DNA of 64,000 nucleotides from Acetivibrio clariflavus DSM 19732 (GCF_000237085.1 NC_016627.1:4762001-4826000), one strand, 5' to 3'; shown: positions 1 through 9,691, counted from the stretch's first letter. Numbers and translations are program-made. Notes: a model not told the origin generated them from the sequence alone.

Positions 1-1
1 A

Positions 2-1525
2 AAAATTCCCAATGCTCAAATTCGTTACACTACCGACGGAAGTGTACCTAACAGCAATTCTCCATTATACAGCGGTCCTTTGACTTTTACCAAGACCACC
101 CAACTCAGGGCACAATCCTTTGTCAATGGCACTGCAAGCGGTGCAATGGGTACAGCAATCTATATTGCAACTTCCATCGACGCAAAACATGATATTCCTG
201 TTATTATTTTAGATGCCTACGGAGGCGGTAAACCTAACCGCGAATACAAAGATGTCGCTTTTATGCTCTTTGAACCGAAAAATAATGAACTCTCCATATC
301 GCAAACACCCTCGGTTGTTTCACGAGCCGCATTCCACATACGCGGTCAGTCATCAGCTAACTTTGAAAAAACCCCATATCGTCTGGAACTCAGAGATAAT
401 GCAGACGAAGATGCAAAACTTTCTTTGCTGGGCATGCCAGCAGATGGTGACTGGAATTTACTTTCACCATACCCTGACAAATCATTAATACGTAATCCTT
501 TAGCTTATGAAATAGGAAATATTATGGGATTAGCCACCCCAAGGTATAGACATGTGGAAGTCTATATTAATTTCGATAATCAACCGCTATCTGCCGACGA
601 TTATCAAGGTATATATATACTTACAGAAAAAATTGAAATTAGCAAAAACCGTTTGAATTTGAAAAAGCTTAAAAAAGATGACTTGCAAGAACCGGAAATC
701 TCCGGAGGATATCTCATGCAGTTTAATATGATGGCAGCAGAAGAACCGATTATAAGAGGTAACGGTTGGAGTGACCTTGAACTTACAGAACCTGATGACG
801 CTACACCGGAACAGTTGGCTTGGATAGCAAATTACATTCAACAAACTCATAATGCTATTCACAGTTCAAATCCATCGGATCCCAATACCGGTTATCCTGC
901 ATATATTGATGTTGACTCCTTCGTGGATTACATAATTGTAAACGAGATGGCTAAAGAAGCAGACTCATATATACGTAGTACACGCATATACAAAGACAGA
1001 AATGAAAAACTTAAAGCCGGTCCTCTCTGGGACTACGACCTTGGTTTTGGTTGCATACCCGGATTCGGATTTGGATTTGGAGGCGGAGGAACAAGCTCCA
1101 ATACAGAGGGATGGCAGTTTGAAATGATGGGCATGGGTAACACAACCTGCGACTGGTTCTACACCCTTATGCAGGATCCAAGTTTCCAAAGCAAAATAAG
1201 TGCCCGTTGGTCACAACTGCGTCAAGGTCCACTGTCCGACACACAGTTAATTGCCTTGGTAGATTCCCTGGCTTCACCACTATCCAATGCAGCGAAAAGG
1301 AACTTCCAAAAGTGGAATATTCTTGGTACAAGCATGGTTGGTGGCTTTAATACCCAAACTACACAAACCTGGGAAGAACAAATTACAATTTTAAAGAACT
1401 TCTTAACACAGAGAGCTGCTTGGTTGGATCAATCAGGTTGGAAGCCATTAAATACAGGTGGTGGCTGGCCTGGCGGCGGCTTCCCTGGTGGAGGTTGGCC
1501 CGGCGGCGGTGGCTGGGGATGGTAA
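2..1525 (+). CDS. CotH kinase family protein (5' end outside window)
   Basis: The reading frame is open from base 2 with no start, so the gene begins upstream; 507 residues are visible. The first ~50 residues (IRYTTDGSVPN then a short beta-type stretch) look like the end of a chitobiase/hexosaminidase C-terminal-like (CHB_HEX_C) domain. The rest is a CotH domain: IRGQSSANFEK near the start, the Lys-rich NRLNLKKLKK stretch and the metal-binding type motif LWDYDLGFG. CotH proteins in Bacillus are spore-coat protein kinases; in cellulolytic clostridia many CotH proteins are secreted and some carry dockerins. The C-terminus is a Gly/Trp/Pro-rich tail (GGGWPGGG repeats). A strong terminator follows. 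Family assignment is firm; substrate and location are inference because the N-terminus (signal peptide, possible dockerin) is missing. Confidence 0.85.
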   Translation, partial: KIPNAQIRYTTDGSVPNSNSPLYSGPLTFTKTTQLRAQSFVNGTASGAMGTAIYIATSIDAKHDIPVIILDAYGGGKPNREYKDVAFMLFEPKNNELSISQTPSVVSRAAFHIRGQSSANFEKTPYRLELRDNADEDAKLSLLGMPADGDWNLLSPYPDKSLIRNPLAYEIGNIMGLATPRYRHVEVYINFDNQPLSADDYQGIYILTEKIEISKNRLNLKKLKKDDLQEPEISGGYLMQFNMMAAEEPIIRGNGWSDLELTEPDDATPEQLAWIANYIQQTHNAIHSSNPSDPNTGYPAYIDVDSFVDYIIVNEMAKEADSYIRSTRIYKDRNEKLKAGPLWDYDLGFGCIPGFGFGFGGGGTSSNTEGWQFEMMGMGNTTCDWFYTLMQDPSFQSKISARWSQLRQGPLSDTQLIALVDSLASPLSNAAKRNFQKWNILGTSMVGGFNTQTTQTWEEQITILKNFLTQRAAWLDQSGWKPLNTGGGWPGGGFPGGGWPGGGGWGW

Positions 1526-1649
1526 TTATTTAATTATTACTTTTCAAAATCTTTATTGCTTAACAAAATAAATAATTACTATCGATGCCAATTAAGCCTA
1601 AAGCTTCACTAACCTTTGACTATCTTGCTTTATAAAGCAACTCATAAAA

Positions 1650-1692
1650 AAGCTTCGAAATAAGATACAAGTTCTTATTTCGAAGCTTTTTA
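1650..1692 (+). terminator. Rho-independent terminator after the CotH gene
   Basis: A perfect 15-bp stem (AAGCTTCGAAATAAG at 1650-1664 pairing with 1674-1688) with a 9-nt loop is followed by T residues. It lies 125 bp after the CotH stop. Confidence 0.85.
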
Positions 1693-1798
1693 TATTGCAA
1701 AATGCATAAGGATGAAACTATTTGCTTTTACAAAAAAATAAAAACTCAGTACAACTGAGTTTTCCCTTCTTGATATTTAACTATATCGATTAAATTAG

Positions 1799-1874
1799 TG
1801 GTCGGGGTGAGAGGACTTGAACCCCCGGCATCTTGGTCCCAAACCAAGCGCGCTACCAGCTGCGCTACACCCCG
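1799..1874 (-). tRNA. tRNA-Pro (anticodon TGG)
   Basis: Read on the minus strand this is a 76-nt tRNA with a 7-bp acceptor stem (CGGGGTG / CACCCCG), a D arm, an anticodon arm with loop TTTGGGA (anticodon TGG), a T arm containing GGTTCAAGTCC, and an encoded CCA end at 1799-1801. It stands alone and points against the flanking genes. Confidence 0.97.
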
Positions 1875-2142
1875 CCGTTTTCGACGACAAAAGAAATTCT
1901 ACTATATTCAACGAATATAAGCAACTCAATTTTTGTATGATTTTTTTAGTTTATGTCATTTATTCTTTTTTTATCTCACTTTTTTTTATTTTATCTACTG
2001 CACCCAACTCTTTTTTATGGCCAAAATTTGTAACACAACGTTAACTTGATACGGCATATAAGATATTTTATAATTATCCTGAAGAGTTGCATTGTTTTAT
2101 GTAAACCACATAATTTCAATTTTCATATTTTTTATGTAAGAG

Positions 2143-2856
2143 GTGTTTAAAATTAAGAAGTTATTGGGACAAATCAGGAAAGCTATTGAAGATTACAATA
2201 TGATACAAGAAGGCGATAGAATAGCTGTAGGTGTATCCGGAGGAAAGGATAGTATTACCCTTTTGGTATTGCTTAAGCAATTGCAGAGTTTCTATCCCGT
2301 TCATTTTGACATTGAGGCTGTAACCCTGACCATGGGCATCGGTGTATTTGATCTAAGCCCAGTCGTGGAACTTTGCAAAAAAATTAACGTCAATTATACT
2401 ATTGAGGAAACCGTTATAGGAAAAATTGTCTTCGAAGCAAGGAATGAAAAAAATCCCTGCTCACTGTGTGCCAACCTAAGAAGAGGGGCATTGCACAACG
2501 TTGCCAAAAGACTTAACTGCAATAAAGTAGCTTTAGCTCACCATAGGGATGATGTAATTGAGACCTTTTTGCTCAGCACATTATATGCCGGAAAAATCCA
2601 AACCTTTTCACCGGTAACTTTTTTGGAACGGAAAGAGTTGTACTTAATTCGCCCTATGATATATATTGAGGAAAAACATATAAAAGAATATATAAAGTCC
2701 AATGGTCTTCCGGTAGTACCCAGTCCCTGCCATGTAGACGGCAAGACAAAAAGGCAATATGTCAAAGACCTTTTGGCTGATTTACACAGGGATAATAGAA
2801 CTGTAAAAAACAATATTTTCGGAGCTATAAAGCGTTTAGGAATAGATAACTGGTAA
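2143..2856 (+). CDS. ttcA: TtcA-like tRNA 2-thiocytidine/thiouridine biosynthesis ATPase
   Basis: An adenine-nucleotide alpha-hydrolase of the PP-loop superfamily that activates a tRNA base for sulfur insertion. SGGKDS (about residue 34) is the ATP-binding PP-loop; CSLCANLRRG holds the CxxC pair and PSPCHVDGK the third Cys, the set that holds an Fe-S cluster in TtcA. At about 235 residues it is shorter than E. coli TtcA (about 311), typical of clostridial homologues. The first usual start codon is GTG at 2143, but the only good Shine-Dalgarno (AAGAGGTG, 2138-2145) overlaps it and is ideally spaced for an ATT codon at 2152, which would give MKKLLGQIRK. It is a single gene with no partner; the target base is inferred from family. 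Confidence 0.85.
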   Translation: MFKIKKLLGQIRKAIEDYNMIQEGDRIAVGVSGGKDSITLLVLLKQLQSFYPVHFDIEAVTLTMGIGVFDLSPVVELCKKINVNYTIEETVIGKIVFEARNEKNPCSLCANLRRGALHNVAKRLNCNKVALAHHRDDVIETFLLSTLYAGKIQTFSPVTFLERKELYLIRPMIYIEEKHIKEYIKSNGLPVVPSPCHVDGKTKRQYVKDLLADLHRDNRTVKNNIFGAIKRLGIDNW

Positions 2857-2930
2857 ATAAATATAATATTTCTTAAGAGATGGGGATTTTCCCCCAAATT
2901 AGCAACCAAATACATAACGGAGGAGATTTT

Positions 2931-5777
2931 ATGAAGTACATAAGAAAAAATTTTTCAATGATAATTGTTTTGGCAATTCTATTTTGTATGTCCTTCAACA
3001 CTGTGGATGCAAATAGTATAATATACGATATAACTACCAAAGAAGTTATAACGACCGGTGTGACCCATGAAAAAATACTAAGATTTACCGAAGAAGGCTG
3101 GCTTATCATTAATGTTTTGAGAGTAGATCTCAACAATGAAAATATTCGAGTAGATACATTGATAAATAATGAATCTGTTCAAAACCTTACCAATGTCAAA
3201 ACGCTTACAGAGTCAAGCGGTGCTTTAGCTGCTATAAATGCAGGCTTTTTCAATTGGATGAAAGAGACCGGTGGTGGATATCCGGACGGTCCTATAGTGC
3301 AATCGGGTAAAATTATTTCTGCCGACAGGGAATATAACAGATATAATGACTCAATGGGCACCTTTGCAATTAACAACCTCAATGAAGCCATGTTTGATTT
3401 CTGGAAAACCGATATGGAAATAATTGCACCCAATGGTGCTTCTGCTATTGTTTTTAAATACAACAAACCCAATACTGACAATTACAATACCATAGCCATA
3501 TATGACAGAAGGTGGACTCAATACTCCCCAGGTGCTTCAACGGAAAATCCTTATCTTGTTGAAATGTTAGTTGACCAAAACACTGTGGTGGAAATTCGTC
3601 AAGGACTTCCCTCCGTTGAAATTCCCGAAAACGGATATGTTGTTGTTGCCAATGGTGAGAATGCCAATTTTCTTTTAAATAACTTTAACGTAGGAGATCC
3701 TGTAAATCTATCCATATCCACCACACCTGACTGGAATAACATAGAAATGGCTGTAACAGGAAGTGCCATATTAGTAAAGGATGGAAGTATTCCTGACAAG
3801 TTCTCTTATGTTTCCAGTGATACAAACGGAAGAAATCCAAGAACTGCTGTAGGCAGTTCCCGTTCCGGTAAAGAACTTATTCTGGTTACAGTGGATGGAA
3901 GGCAAAATCCCAGTATAGGTATGACCCTTACTGAATTGGCCAACCTAATGATAGAATTAGGCGCTTATAATGCTCTAAACCTCGATGGAGGTGGCTCCAC
4001 TACAATGGTAGTTAAAGAGCCATATAAAAACAATATAAATGTTGTCAACAGACCCTCCGATGGGTCACTCAGAAGAATATCCACTGCCATCGGCATACTT
4101 CCGGTACTCCCTAAAGGTACGCTTGAAGGTTTTGTTATTGATACCGTTGACACAAATATATTTGTAAATACATCCAGAGAATTTTCTGTAATCGGTTATG
4201 ACAAGTATCTCAATCCTGTTAACATCGATACAACCAACATTAAATGGAACGTTGAAGGTGTAGATGGAACCTTTAAAAACAATACCTTCTATCCTACCAG
4301 TGAAGGAGAAGGTACTATTACAGCAAAAATAGGCAATTTTACATCCTCAATTAAAATCAGGGTTTTAAATAATCCGGCTAAGCTTGTTTTAAATACTAAA
4401 AACATAAAGCTGTTAAAAGGAGATACCTATTCCTTTACCGTAAAAGGCATTGACCAAAATGGCTATACTGCAACTATCAATCCTAAAGACATAAACTGGT
4501 CTCTGGACAACAACTTAGGAGATATAAACAACGGCATTTTTACTGCCAAAAACAAAGGTACCGGAATAATCGAAGCCAATTACGGTGAACTGTATTCCTA
4601 CTGTGCTGTTTCGGTAGGAGAAGCAGTTCCTGTTATAGTTGACAACTTCGAATCTCCAAATGGAAGTTTCACTTCATATCCGCCCGAAACGCCAGGGAAT
4701 TATGAAATATCAAATAAGGTAAGAAAAGAAGGTAAAAGTTCCGGAAGATTGAGCTTCGATTTTACAAACCTTGAAGGTACAAGGGCCGCTTATCTGGTAT
4801 TCAACGAAAACGGCTTGAAAATAGATAATAATGTAATAAAAATAGGCTTATGGGTATACAATCCCCTGGAAAACAGTAATTGGCTCAGAATTGAATTATA
4901 TGATGCCAATGGCCAAAAGCAAATGCTGGATTTAATCCAAAATATGAACTGGACTGGTTGGAATTATTTAGAAACTCCTCTTTACAACATCAGCCTTCCG
5001 GCTCAACTGACAAGAATTTATACGGTACAGGTTAATCCAGTTCCTGAAGCAGGAGATATTTATATGGATAATTTAACCTTCACTTACACAAATTATCCGG
5101 AAACCAGTGCCACTATGCCGGAGGATATTGTTGCTTCGGACGAGGCAAATAAACAAGTAGAGCTAACGGATGCGAATAAGGCTTATAAATTTAATATTTT
5201 TAATTTGGAAGGAGAACCTAAAAACCTGCTCGGTAAAATTCTTCAAATCAGATTGTCCGAGAAATCCGGTTCCGATATCGATACTTTAGTATCTTTAGGA
5301 ACTGTAAGTAAATCTTTCACAAGCACATTCGACAAGCAAATATTAACCTTTGATTCCCAGTATAGAAGTATTGACAAAGACGGCTTAAGAATCATTCAGC
5401 TAAATACTTCCGACAAAAGCTTGCGCACCAGTGCTTCCGGGCAATGGCAATGGTTCTTAAATCAGCTCAATAGTTTCAACGGAAAAAACCTGTTTATTAT
5501 AATGAAAGATTCTCCTAAAAACTTTAAGGATAATTTGGAAGCAGATTTATTTATTAAGGTACTGAGAGAACATAAGGAAAAAACGGGATGCAATGTTTGG
5601 CTGTTTTATAACAGTTCCTCCAATGAAAGCTATATGGAAAACGGTATAAGATACACCGGTCTGAGTACTGTAAATATAAATTCCTTAAGTCCAGATGCTG
5701 CAGCAAACTCAAAATATTTAGAAGTAATAATTAAAGACAATGTTCCAACCTTTCAATATAAGTATATTACAAAATAA
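2931..5777 (+). CDS. Secreted phosphodiester glycosidase (NAGPA) domain protein
   Basis: 948 residues from the ATG at 2931, chosen because CGGAGGAG lies 5 nt upstream and the protein then opens with a classical signal peptide (MKYIRKNFSMIIVLAILF, cut near VDA-N). Residues ~30-400 form a phosphodiester glycosidase (NAGPA/DUF2233) domain: AINAGFFNW near the front and the signature NLDGGGSTTMV near the end. Next come two Ig-like (Big-type) repeats (~410-570), a galactose-binding-like beta-sandwich starting VDNFESPNG (~575-730), and a C-terminal ~200-residue part resembling a metallophosphatase fold without the usual metal-binding Asp/His motifs. Human NAGPA uncovers mannose-6-phosphate; bacterial members are linked to phosphodiester-linked surface sugars. 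It probably acts outside the cell on wall or exopolysaccharide; the substrate is unknown. A terminator follows directly. Confidence 0.85.
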   Translation: MKYIRKNFSMIIVLAILFCMSFNTVDANSIIYDITTKEVITTGVTHEKILRFTEEGWLIINVLRVDLNNENIRVDTLINNESVQNLTNVKTLTESSGALAAINAGFFNWMKETGGGYPDGPIVQSGKIISADREYNRYNDSMGTFAINNLNEAMFDFWKTDMEIIAPNGASAIVFKYNKPNTDNYNTIAIYDRRWTQYSPGASTENPYLVEMLVDQNTVVEIRQGLPSVEIPENGYVVVANGENANFLLNNFNVGDPVNLSISTTPDWNNIEMAVTGSAILVKDGSIPDKFSYVSSDTNGRNPRTAVGSSRSGKELILVTVDGRQNPSIGMTLTELANLMIELGAYNALNLDGGGSTTMVVKEPYKNNINVVNRPSDGSLRRISTAIGILPVLPKGTLEGFVIDTVDTNIFVNTSREFSVIGYDKYLNPVNIDTTNIKWNVEGVDGTFKNNTFYPTSEGEGTITAKIGNFTSSIKIRVLNNPAKLVLNTKNIKLLKGDTYSFTVKGIDQNGYTATINPKDINWSLDNNLGDINNGIFTAKNKGTGIIEANYGELYSYCAVSVGEAVPVIVDNFESPNGSFTSYPPETPGNYEISNKVRKEGKSSGRLSFDFTNLEGTRAAYLVFNENGLKIDNNVIKIGLWVYNPLENSNWLRIELYDANGQKQMLDLIQNMNWTGWNYLETPLYNISLPAQLTRIYTVQVNPVPEAGDIYMDNLTFTYTNYPETSATMPEDIVASDEANKQVELTDANKAYKFNIFNLEGEPKNLLGKILQIRLSEKSGSDIDTLVSLGTVSKSFTSTFDKQILTFDSQYRSIDKDGLRIIQLNTSDKSLRTSASGQWQWFLNQLNSFNGKNLFIIMKDSPKNFKDNLEADLFIKVLREHKEKTGCNVWLFYNSSSNESYMENGIRYTGLSTVNINSLSPDAAANSKYLEVIIKDNVPTFQYKYITK

Positions 5778-5799
5778 AGCAGTTAGTTTATAATAAATA

Positions 5800-5828
5800 G
5801 CGGGTCTATTGAGGACCCGCATTTTTTA
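5800..5828 (+). terminator. Rho-independent terminator after the NAGPA-domain gene
   Basis: Stem GCGGGTC / GACCCGC with a 7-nt loop, then A and six T residues, 22 bp past the stop codon. Confidence 0.9.
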
Positions 5829-6086
5829 TATAAAAATACTCTCCGTATTAATGTTAATTTCTAATTGGATATATTTTATTACTTTATTTTCCCGATCCAA
5901 ATAAATAATTACTTTAACGGCTTATTTTTAATTGTCTAACTATAGTTTTATTAACTACCAAAATTATAATTTTTGATGCAATTATACCAATCTAAAATAA
6001 GTCCCTTAATGTCATTAGAATCACTGTTGTATAATATCTATCAACTTAGAAACGTCACTCACTCGCTGAATTCGTTTTTAAAATTT

Positions 6087-6425
6087 CTATAAAGCAATTT
6101 CCCAAGCTATACAGCTCTTAGTTCTTTCAGCTTTAATTACATTACCGTTACTATCCAAAATGAATGCTTTGAGTATAATGTCCATAACCAAATCCATTGA
6201 AAATTGCCAGAACACCATTTTTAAGTTTTATATTTCCATTATCATATCTCAGGAATAACTGTTAGTTCCTTCTAATACTGTATACAATTCTCTTGCTTCT
6301 TCTTTCATATCTTCTTTTGACCTATAATCAGCTACTTAGTATGTTATAAATTATATATCCTAAAGTCTTTCCCTAAAACCTGTTCTTAGCATACTCTGGC
6401 ATTTCCATTACTTCTACATAAGCAA
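6087..6425 (-). pseudogene. Decayed protein-coding remnant, function unknown
   Basis: No frame is open across this stretch, yet the minus strand gives protein-like pieces in order, split by stops and frame changes: YVEVMEMPEYAKNRF, GKTLGYIIYNILSS, VADYRSKEDMKEEARELY, RYDNGNIKLKNGVLAIFNG, and finally LDSNGNVIKAERTKSCIAW before a stop at 6087. Codon use in the pieces resembles nearby genes, which argues against chance. I do not recognise the family. The EEARELYTVL piece loosely resembles EEAEKVYSLL in the broken gene next to it, so it may be a dead paralogue; that link is weak. Confidence 0.5.
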
Positions 6426-6489
6426 ACTAGCTTAGCAGAAGATATAGTTTTGCAGTTAACCTCCCAAATATTAATAACTCATTTATATC

Positions 6490-7268
6490 CTAGTATTCAA
6501 ACTCATTTATAATATCATTTATATAATCATCTTTTAAATCTACACCAACCAATCCCATTGTATTTATAAACTTCCCTTTATTGTAAAGAGTTTCATCATC
6601 ATAACCATTCCTACCATACCTAACATCTACGAAATTATCATAGAATTCCTTTTTAAAATCACTTGCCATATAATTAACTACTAAACCAAATGAAACAATC
6701 TCTCTGCCAAGAACATGCTGTTTTAAAAGACTGTAGACTTTTTCTGCTTCTTCTCTTTTGTTAAATTCCCCCTCTACAAACACATAATATTTCATATCAA
6801 TATAAATCTTGTCTGCATACTTTTTAACTACATCCTCATAACTTAAGTCTTTAACATCATTAAAGTCAATTTTGTGATATTTAGAATTGAAATTAAATCC
6901 ATATAATGAAGTTATATTTTCTCCATAAATTTCTTTCAGCAGCCTATTAAATTCCTCCTGTGCCGGTTCCCTCCATTTTGCATGAATATATCCATCATCA
7001 AAAACTCCAGGGTCACCTATCTGCCATCTAACCAAAAACTCATTTCCGGTTCATCCACCGGATAAGCTCTCGCATTGTAGACTCTATACCCAAATCCCTC
7101 ATTCCCCGATAATACCGGTTCTTCTACCACAAATTCCTTATTGTACGTATTCTTCAAATACTCAGTCATTTTTTCCTTTACTTCTTTCTTGCTTATTCCG
7201 CCTGCAAGCAATACTACAAGTGTAAAAAGCATTAATAGAAATAATTTTATAGAGTAGCATTTATTCAA
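6490..7268 (-). pseudogene. Frameshifted lipoprotein-like gene, unknown function
   Basis: Two minus-strand frames overlap head to tail: 7268-7017 (83 residues, TTG start) and 7035-6490 (181 residues). The first begins with a signal sequence ending VVLLAGGISKKE, which looks like a lipobox in which the essential Cys is Gly. It reads to PVDEPEMSFW and then stops. Adding one base to the A5 run at 7034-7038 joins it to the second frame as PEMSFLVRWQIGDPG, giving one continuous ~260-residue protein. The second part is acidic, hydrophilic and has no motif I recognise. It is therefore either a recent 1-nt pseudogene or a homopolymer sequencing error. A decayed stretch follows directly downstream. Confidence 0.65.
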
Positions 7269-7423
7269 TGTTGTCCACTCTTTACATATTATGATTTAAT
7301 TGCATAAAAAAAGCATATATAAAATAAGCGATAAAAAAATTAAGTAATTTTATATTATTTCAGGATATCCCAAGACTTTAAGTCAATTAATAATTATTAC
7401 ACTAAAAAACCTTTTTGCGCATA

Positions 7424-7462
7424 AAAATAATACTTATAAGAAGCTTATAAGTATTATTTTTA
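7424..7462 (-). terminator. Terminator after galU
   Basis: A near-perfect 15-bp stem (AATAATACTTATAAG and its complement) around a 3-nt loop, followed by T residues on the minus strand, just below the galU stop. Confidence 0.75.
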
Positions 7463-7490
7463 TATATAATGTATTTTTATTATCTACAGC

Positions 7491-8363
7491 TTATTTGATA
7501 TCACAAATTATATTTCTTAAATATTTCGTAAACTCTTCATTAAGATCTTCTCTCTTTAAAGCGAACTCCACTGTTGCTTGTAAAAAACCAAGCTTGTTTC
7601 CAACATCATATCTTTTTCCGATAAAGTCATAGGCATACATAGCTTCCTGGCCAATCAAAGTTTTTAGCGCATCGGTCAATTGTATTTCTCCGCCTTTTCC
7701 TGGTTTTGCGTTCTCAAGACATTCAAATATTAGCGGTGTAATAATATATCTTCCCAAAATGGCAATATTTGATGGCGCATTCTCTTTGTCCGGCTTTTCA
7801 ACAAGGTCTTTGACTTTATAAACTCTATTATCAACCTGTTTGCAACTTACAATTCCATATTTCGATACATCTTCTTCATCAACAGGCTGAACTCCTAATA
7901 CTGTGGTTTTATACTCATTAAATACATCTATAAGTTGCTTAAGACATGGAACCTCTGAGTCCACTATATCGTCTCCGAGCAATACTGCAAAGGGCTCGTT
8001 ACCAATAAAGGATTTTGCGCAATATATAGCATGTCCCAACCCTTTCGCTTCTTTCTGACGTATATAATGAATATTTGCAAGATTTGATATTCCTCTTACC
8101 AGTTCAAGGAGTTCTTCATCTCCCTTTTTTGCAAGTTCATGCTCAAGCTCATAGGACTTATCGAAATGGTCTTCAATTGCCCTCTTGTTTCTACCAGATA
8201 TAATGATTATGTCTTCAATACCGGAATTAATCGCTTCTTCGACTATGTACTGAATTGTTGGCTTATCGACTATGGGTAACATTTCCTTTGGCTGAGCTTT
8301 TGTTGCAGGTAAAAATCTTGTTCCCAGGCCTGCTGCTGGAATTATTGCCTTACGTACTTTCAA
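7491..8363 (-). CDS. galU: UTP--glucose-1-phosphate uridylyltransferase
   Basis: 290 residues, the usual GalU/GtaB length. It makes UDP-glucose from UTP and glucose-1-phosphate for wall and exopolysaccharide synthesis. The nucleotidyltransferase signature is at the start ([23 protein letters not shown]), with [15 protein letters not shown], the sugar-nucleotide loop LLGDDIVDS and the conserved [13 protein letters not shown] region. Start is TTG at 8363, eight bases after GGGGTG. It is a single gene bounded by a terminator; the divergent YihY gene starts 370 bp away. Confidence 0.96.
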   Translation of the reverse strand: MKVRKAIIPAAGLGTRFLPATKAQPKEMLPIVDKPTIQYIVEEAINSGIEDIIIISGRNKRAIEDHFDKSYELEHELAKKGDEELLELVRGISNLANIHYIRQKEAKGLGHAIYCAKSFIGNEPFAVLLGDDIVDSEVPCLKQLIDVFNEYKTTVLGVQPVDEEDVSKYGIVSCKQVDNRVYKVKDLVEKPDKENAPSNIAILGRYIITPLIFECLENAKPGKGGEIQLTDALKTLIGQEAMYAYDFIGKRYDVGNKLGFLQATVEFALKREDLNEEFTKYLRNIICDIK

Positions 8364-8732
8364 GTTGCTACACCCCTTTTCTTTTTATAGAAACGCATCA
8401 GGTTAGGCGTTTCGGAAAATCTGGTTAATTATTTTATGTCCAACAAAATCTTTTTCTGAAACGCAAATTGGCCAGTTATTTCTTAGAAATCCCTTATATA
8501 TTAATTCTATCAGAATCAAGCAATTTTTCCAACATCTTTTCCCATGTTTATTAGTTTTTCTAAATATTTGCCGCATTTTAAAATTATTTATTCCTAAAAG
8601 CTTTGCTGAATATATTTATCTTTATAAAAAATAATATGTAAAGATACTGTATGCACTTGCAGCAAACACAATGACATTAATTTATCCACAATATAGATAA
8701 TTAATAAAATTTACCGGAAAGGAGATGATACT
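8364..8732. other. Divergent intergenic region galU / YihY gene
   Basis: 369 bp of AT-rich DNA without a coding frame. An inverted repeat GAAACGC...GCGTTTC (8391-8415) lies in the galU leader, and a third GAAACGC copy occurs near 8458. It must hold both divergent promoters; I see no riboswitch fold. Confidence 0.5.
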
Positions 8733-9602
8733 TTGAAGCAAGTTAAAAAAAAATATTATTCGTTTATAAACTGGATAATACCATTGGCTAAAGACTTATA
8801 TTTTCGATTTAATGATGATGATGTTCCTGCTTTAGCTTCCCAGCTTGCTTATTATTTTATTCTTGCCCTTTTCCCCTTTTTGATATTTCTCATTAATCTT
8901 ATCAGTTTTACTCCTATAACAAGTGAACAAGCCTTAAATGATTTGTCAAAAGTCATTCCTAATATTGCATATGATATTATAAAAAAGGTAATTGACCAGA
9001 CCTCCCATGCCAATAGGCAAACTTTTTTGTCCTTCAGTATGGTCGCTGCGCTTTGGGCGGCTTCAAACGGAATGAATGCAGTGATAAAAAGTTTAAATAA
9101 AGCATATGATAGGCACGAAACACGTTCTCTCTGGAAAGTACGCCTATTATCCATAATTGCAACCATAGCTTTTGCTTTTACCATTATTTTATCCTTTTTT
9201 CTTCTCATTTTAGGGGAAGTAATCGGAAAAAGTATTTTTGTTTTTTTAGGTCTTTCCAATAGTTTTAAAACCCTTTGGTCATGTATTCGTTTTATGAGCC
9301 CGGCTGCAATAATGATTATTGTCTTCGCCTTGCTATATAGGTATATGCCCAACCGACGCATGAAATATTCCGAAGTACTTGCCGGTTCAATCTTTTCTAC
9401 TGTTGGCTGGCTTATTATATCAGTTTTGTTCTCTATTTATGTAAACAATTTCTCAAATTATGCCAACACTTACGGTAGCATAGGCGGTATAATTTTACTG
9501 ATTATCTGGCTATATTGGATAAGTATAATAATACTTTTAGGAGGTGAATTAAATGCAGCATTGGCTTATAACCGAGCAAAACGCAAAAATAAAACGTCAT
9601 AA
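8733..9602 (+). CDS. YihY/BrkB family inner-membrane protein
   Basis: 289 residues with six predicted membrane spans, the usual size for the YihY/BrkB (formerly 'RNase BN') family. Recognisable family blocks are DDDVPALASQLAYYF near the start, the central SMVAALWAASNGMNAV and the final IGGIILLIIWLYW...LGGELNA. Start is TTG at 8733 with AAGGAGATG 8 nt upstream. The molecular function of the family is not established; the old RNase BN label is a misassignment. No operon partner; it converges on the rpsR terminator. Confidence 0.93.
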   Translation: MKQVKKKYYSFINWIIPLAKDLYFRFNDDDVPALASQLAYYFILALFPFLIFLINLISFTPITSEQALNDLSKVIPNIAYDIIKKVIDQTSHANRQTFLSFSMVAALWAASNGMNAVIKSLNKAYDRHETRSLWKVRLLSIIATIAFAFTIILSFFLLILGEVIGKSIFVFLGLSNSFKTLWSCIRFMSPAAIMIIVFALLYRYMPNRRMKYSEVLAGSIFSTVGWLIISVLFSIYVNNFSNYANTYGSIGGIILLIIWLYWISIIILLGGELNAALAYNRAKRKNKTS

Positions 9603-9615
9603 TTAAATTCACCAT

Positions 9616-9656
9616 AAAAAAAACAAGCTACGGTAAAATTCCAATAGCTTGTTTCG
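9616..9656 (-). terminator. Terminator of the rpsF-ssb-rpsR operon, shared with the YihY gene
   Basis: Stem AAACAAGCTA / TAGCTTGTTT with a 14-nt loop. The longer T run is on the minus strand, so it mainly ends the ribosomal operon, but it also lies 15 bp past the convergent YihY stop. Confidence 0.8.
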
Positions 9657-9691
9657 TTAGATTTCCATTTCATATTTATTTTTCAAAATTA

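Noticed and set aside
1817-2044. Plus-strand 75-codon frame over the tRNA-Pro
   Set aside because: It runs through the tRNA gene and AT-rich DNA, with no ribosome site and no family resemblance.
2857-2930. GGGGATTTTCCCCC hairpin before the NAGPA gene as a riboswitch
   Set aside because: Only one short hairpin is present and none of the conserved cores of known riboswitch classes can be seen.
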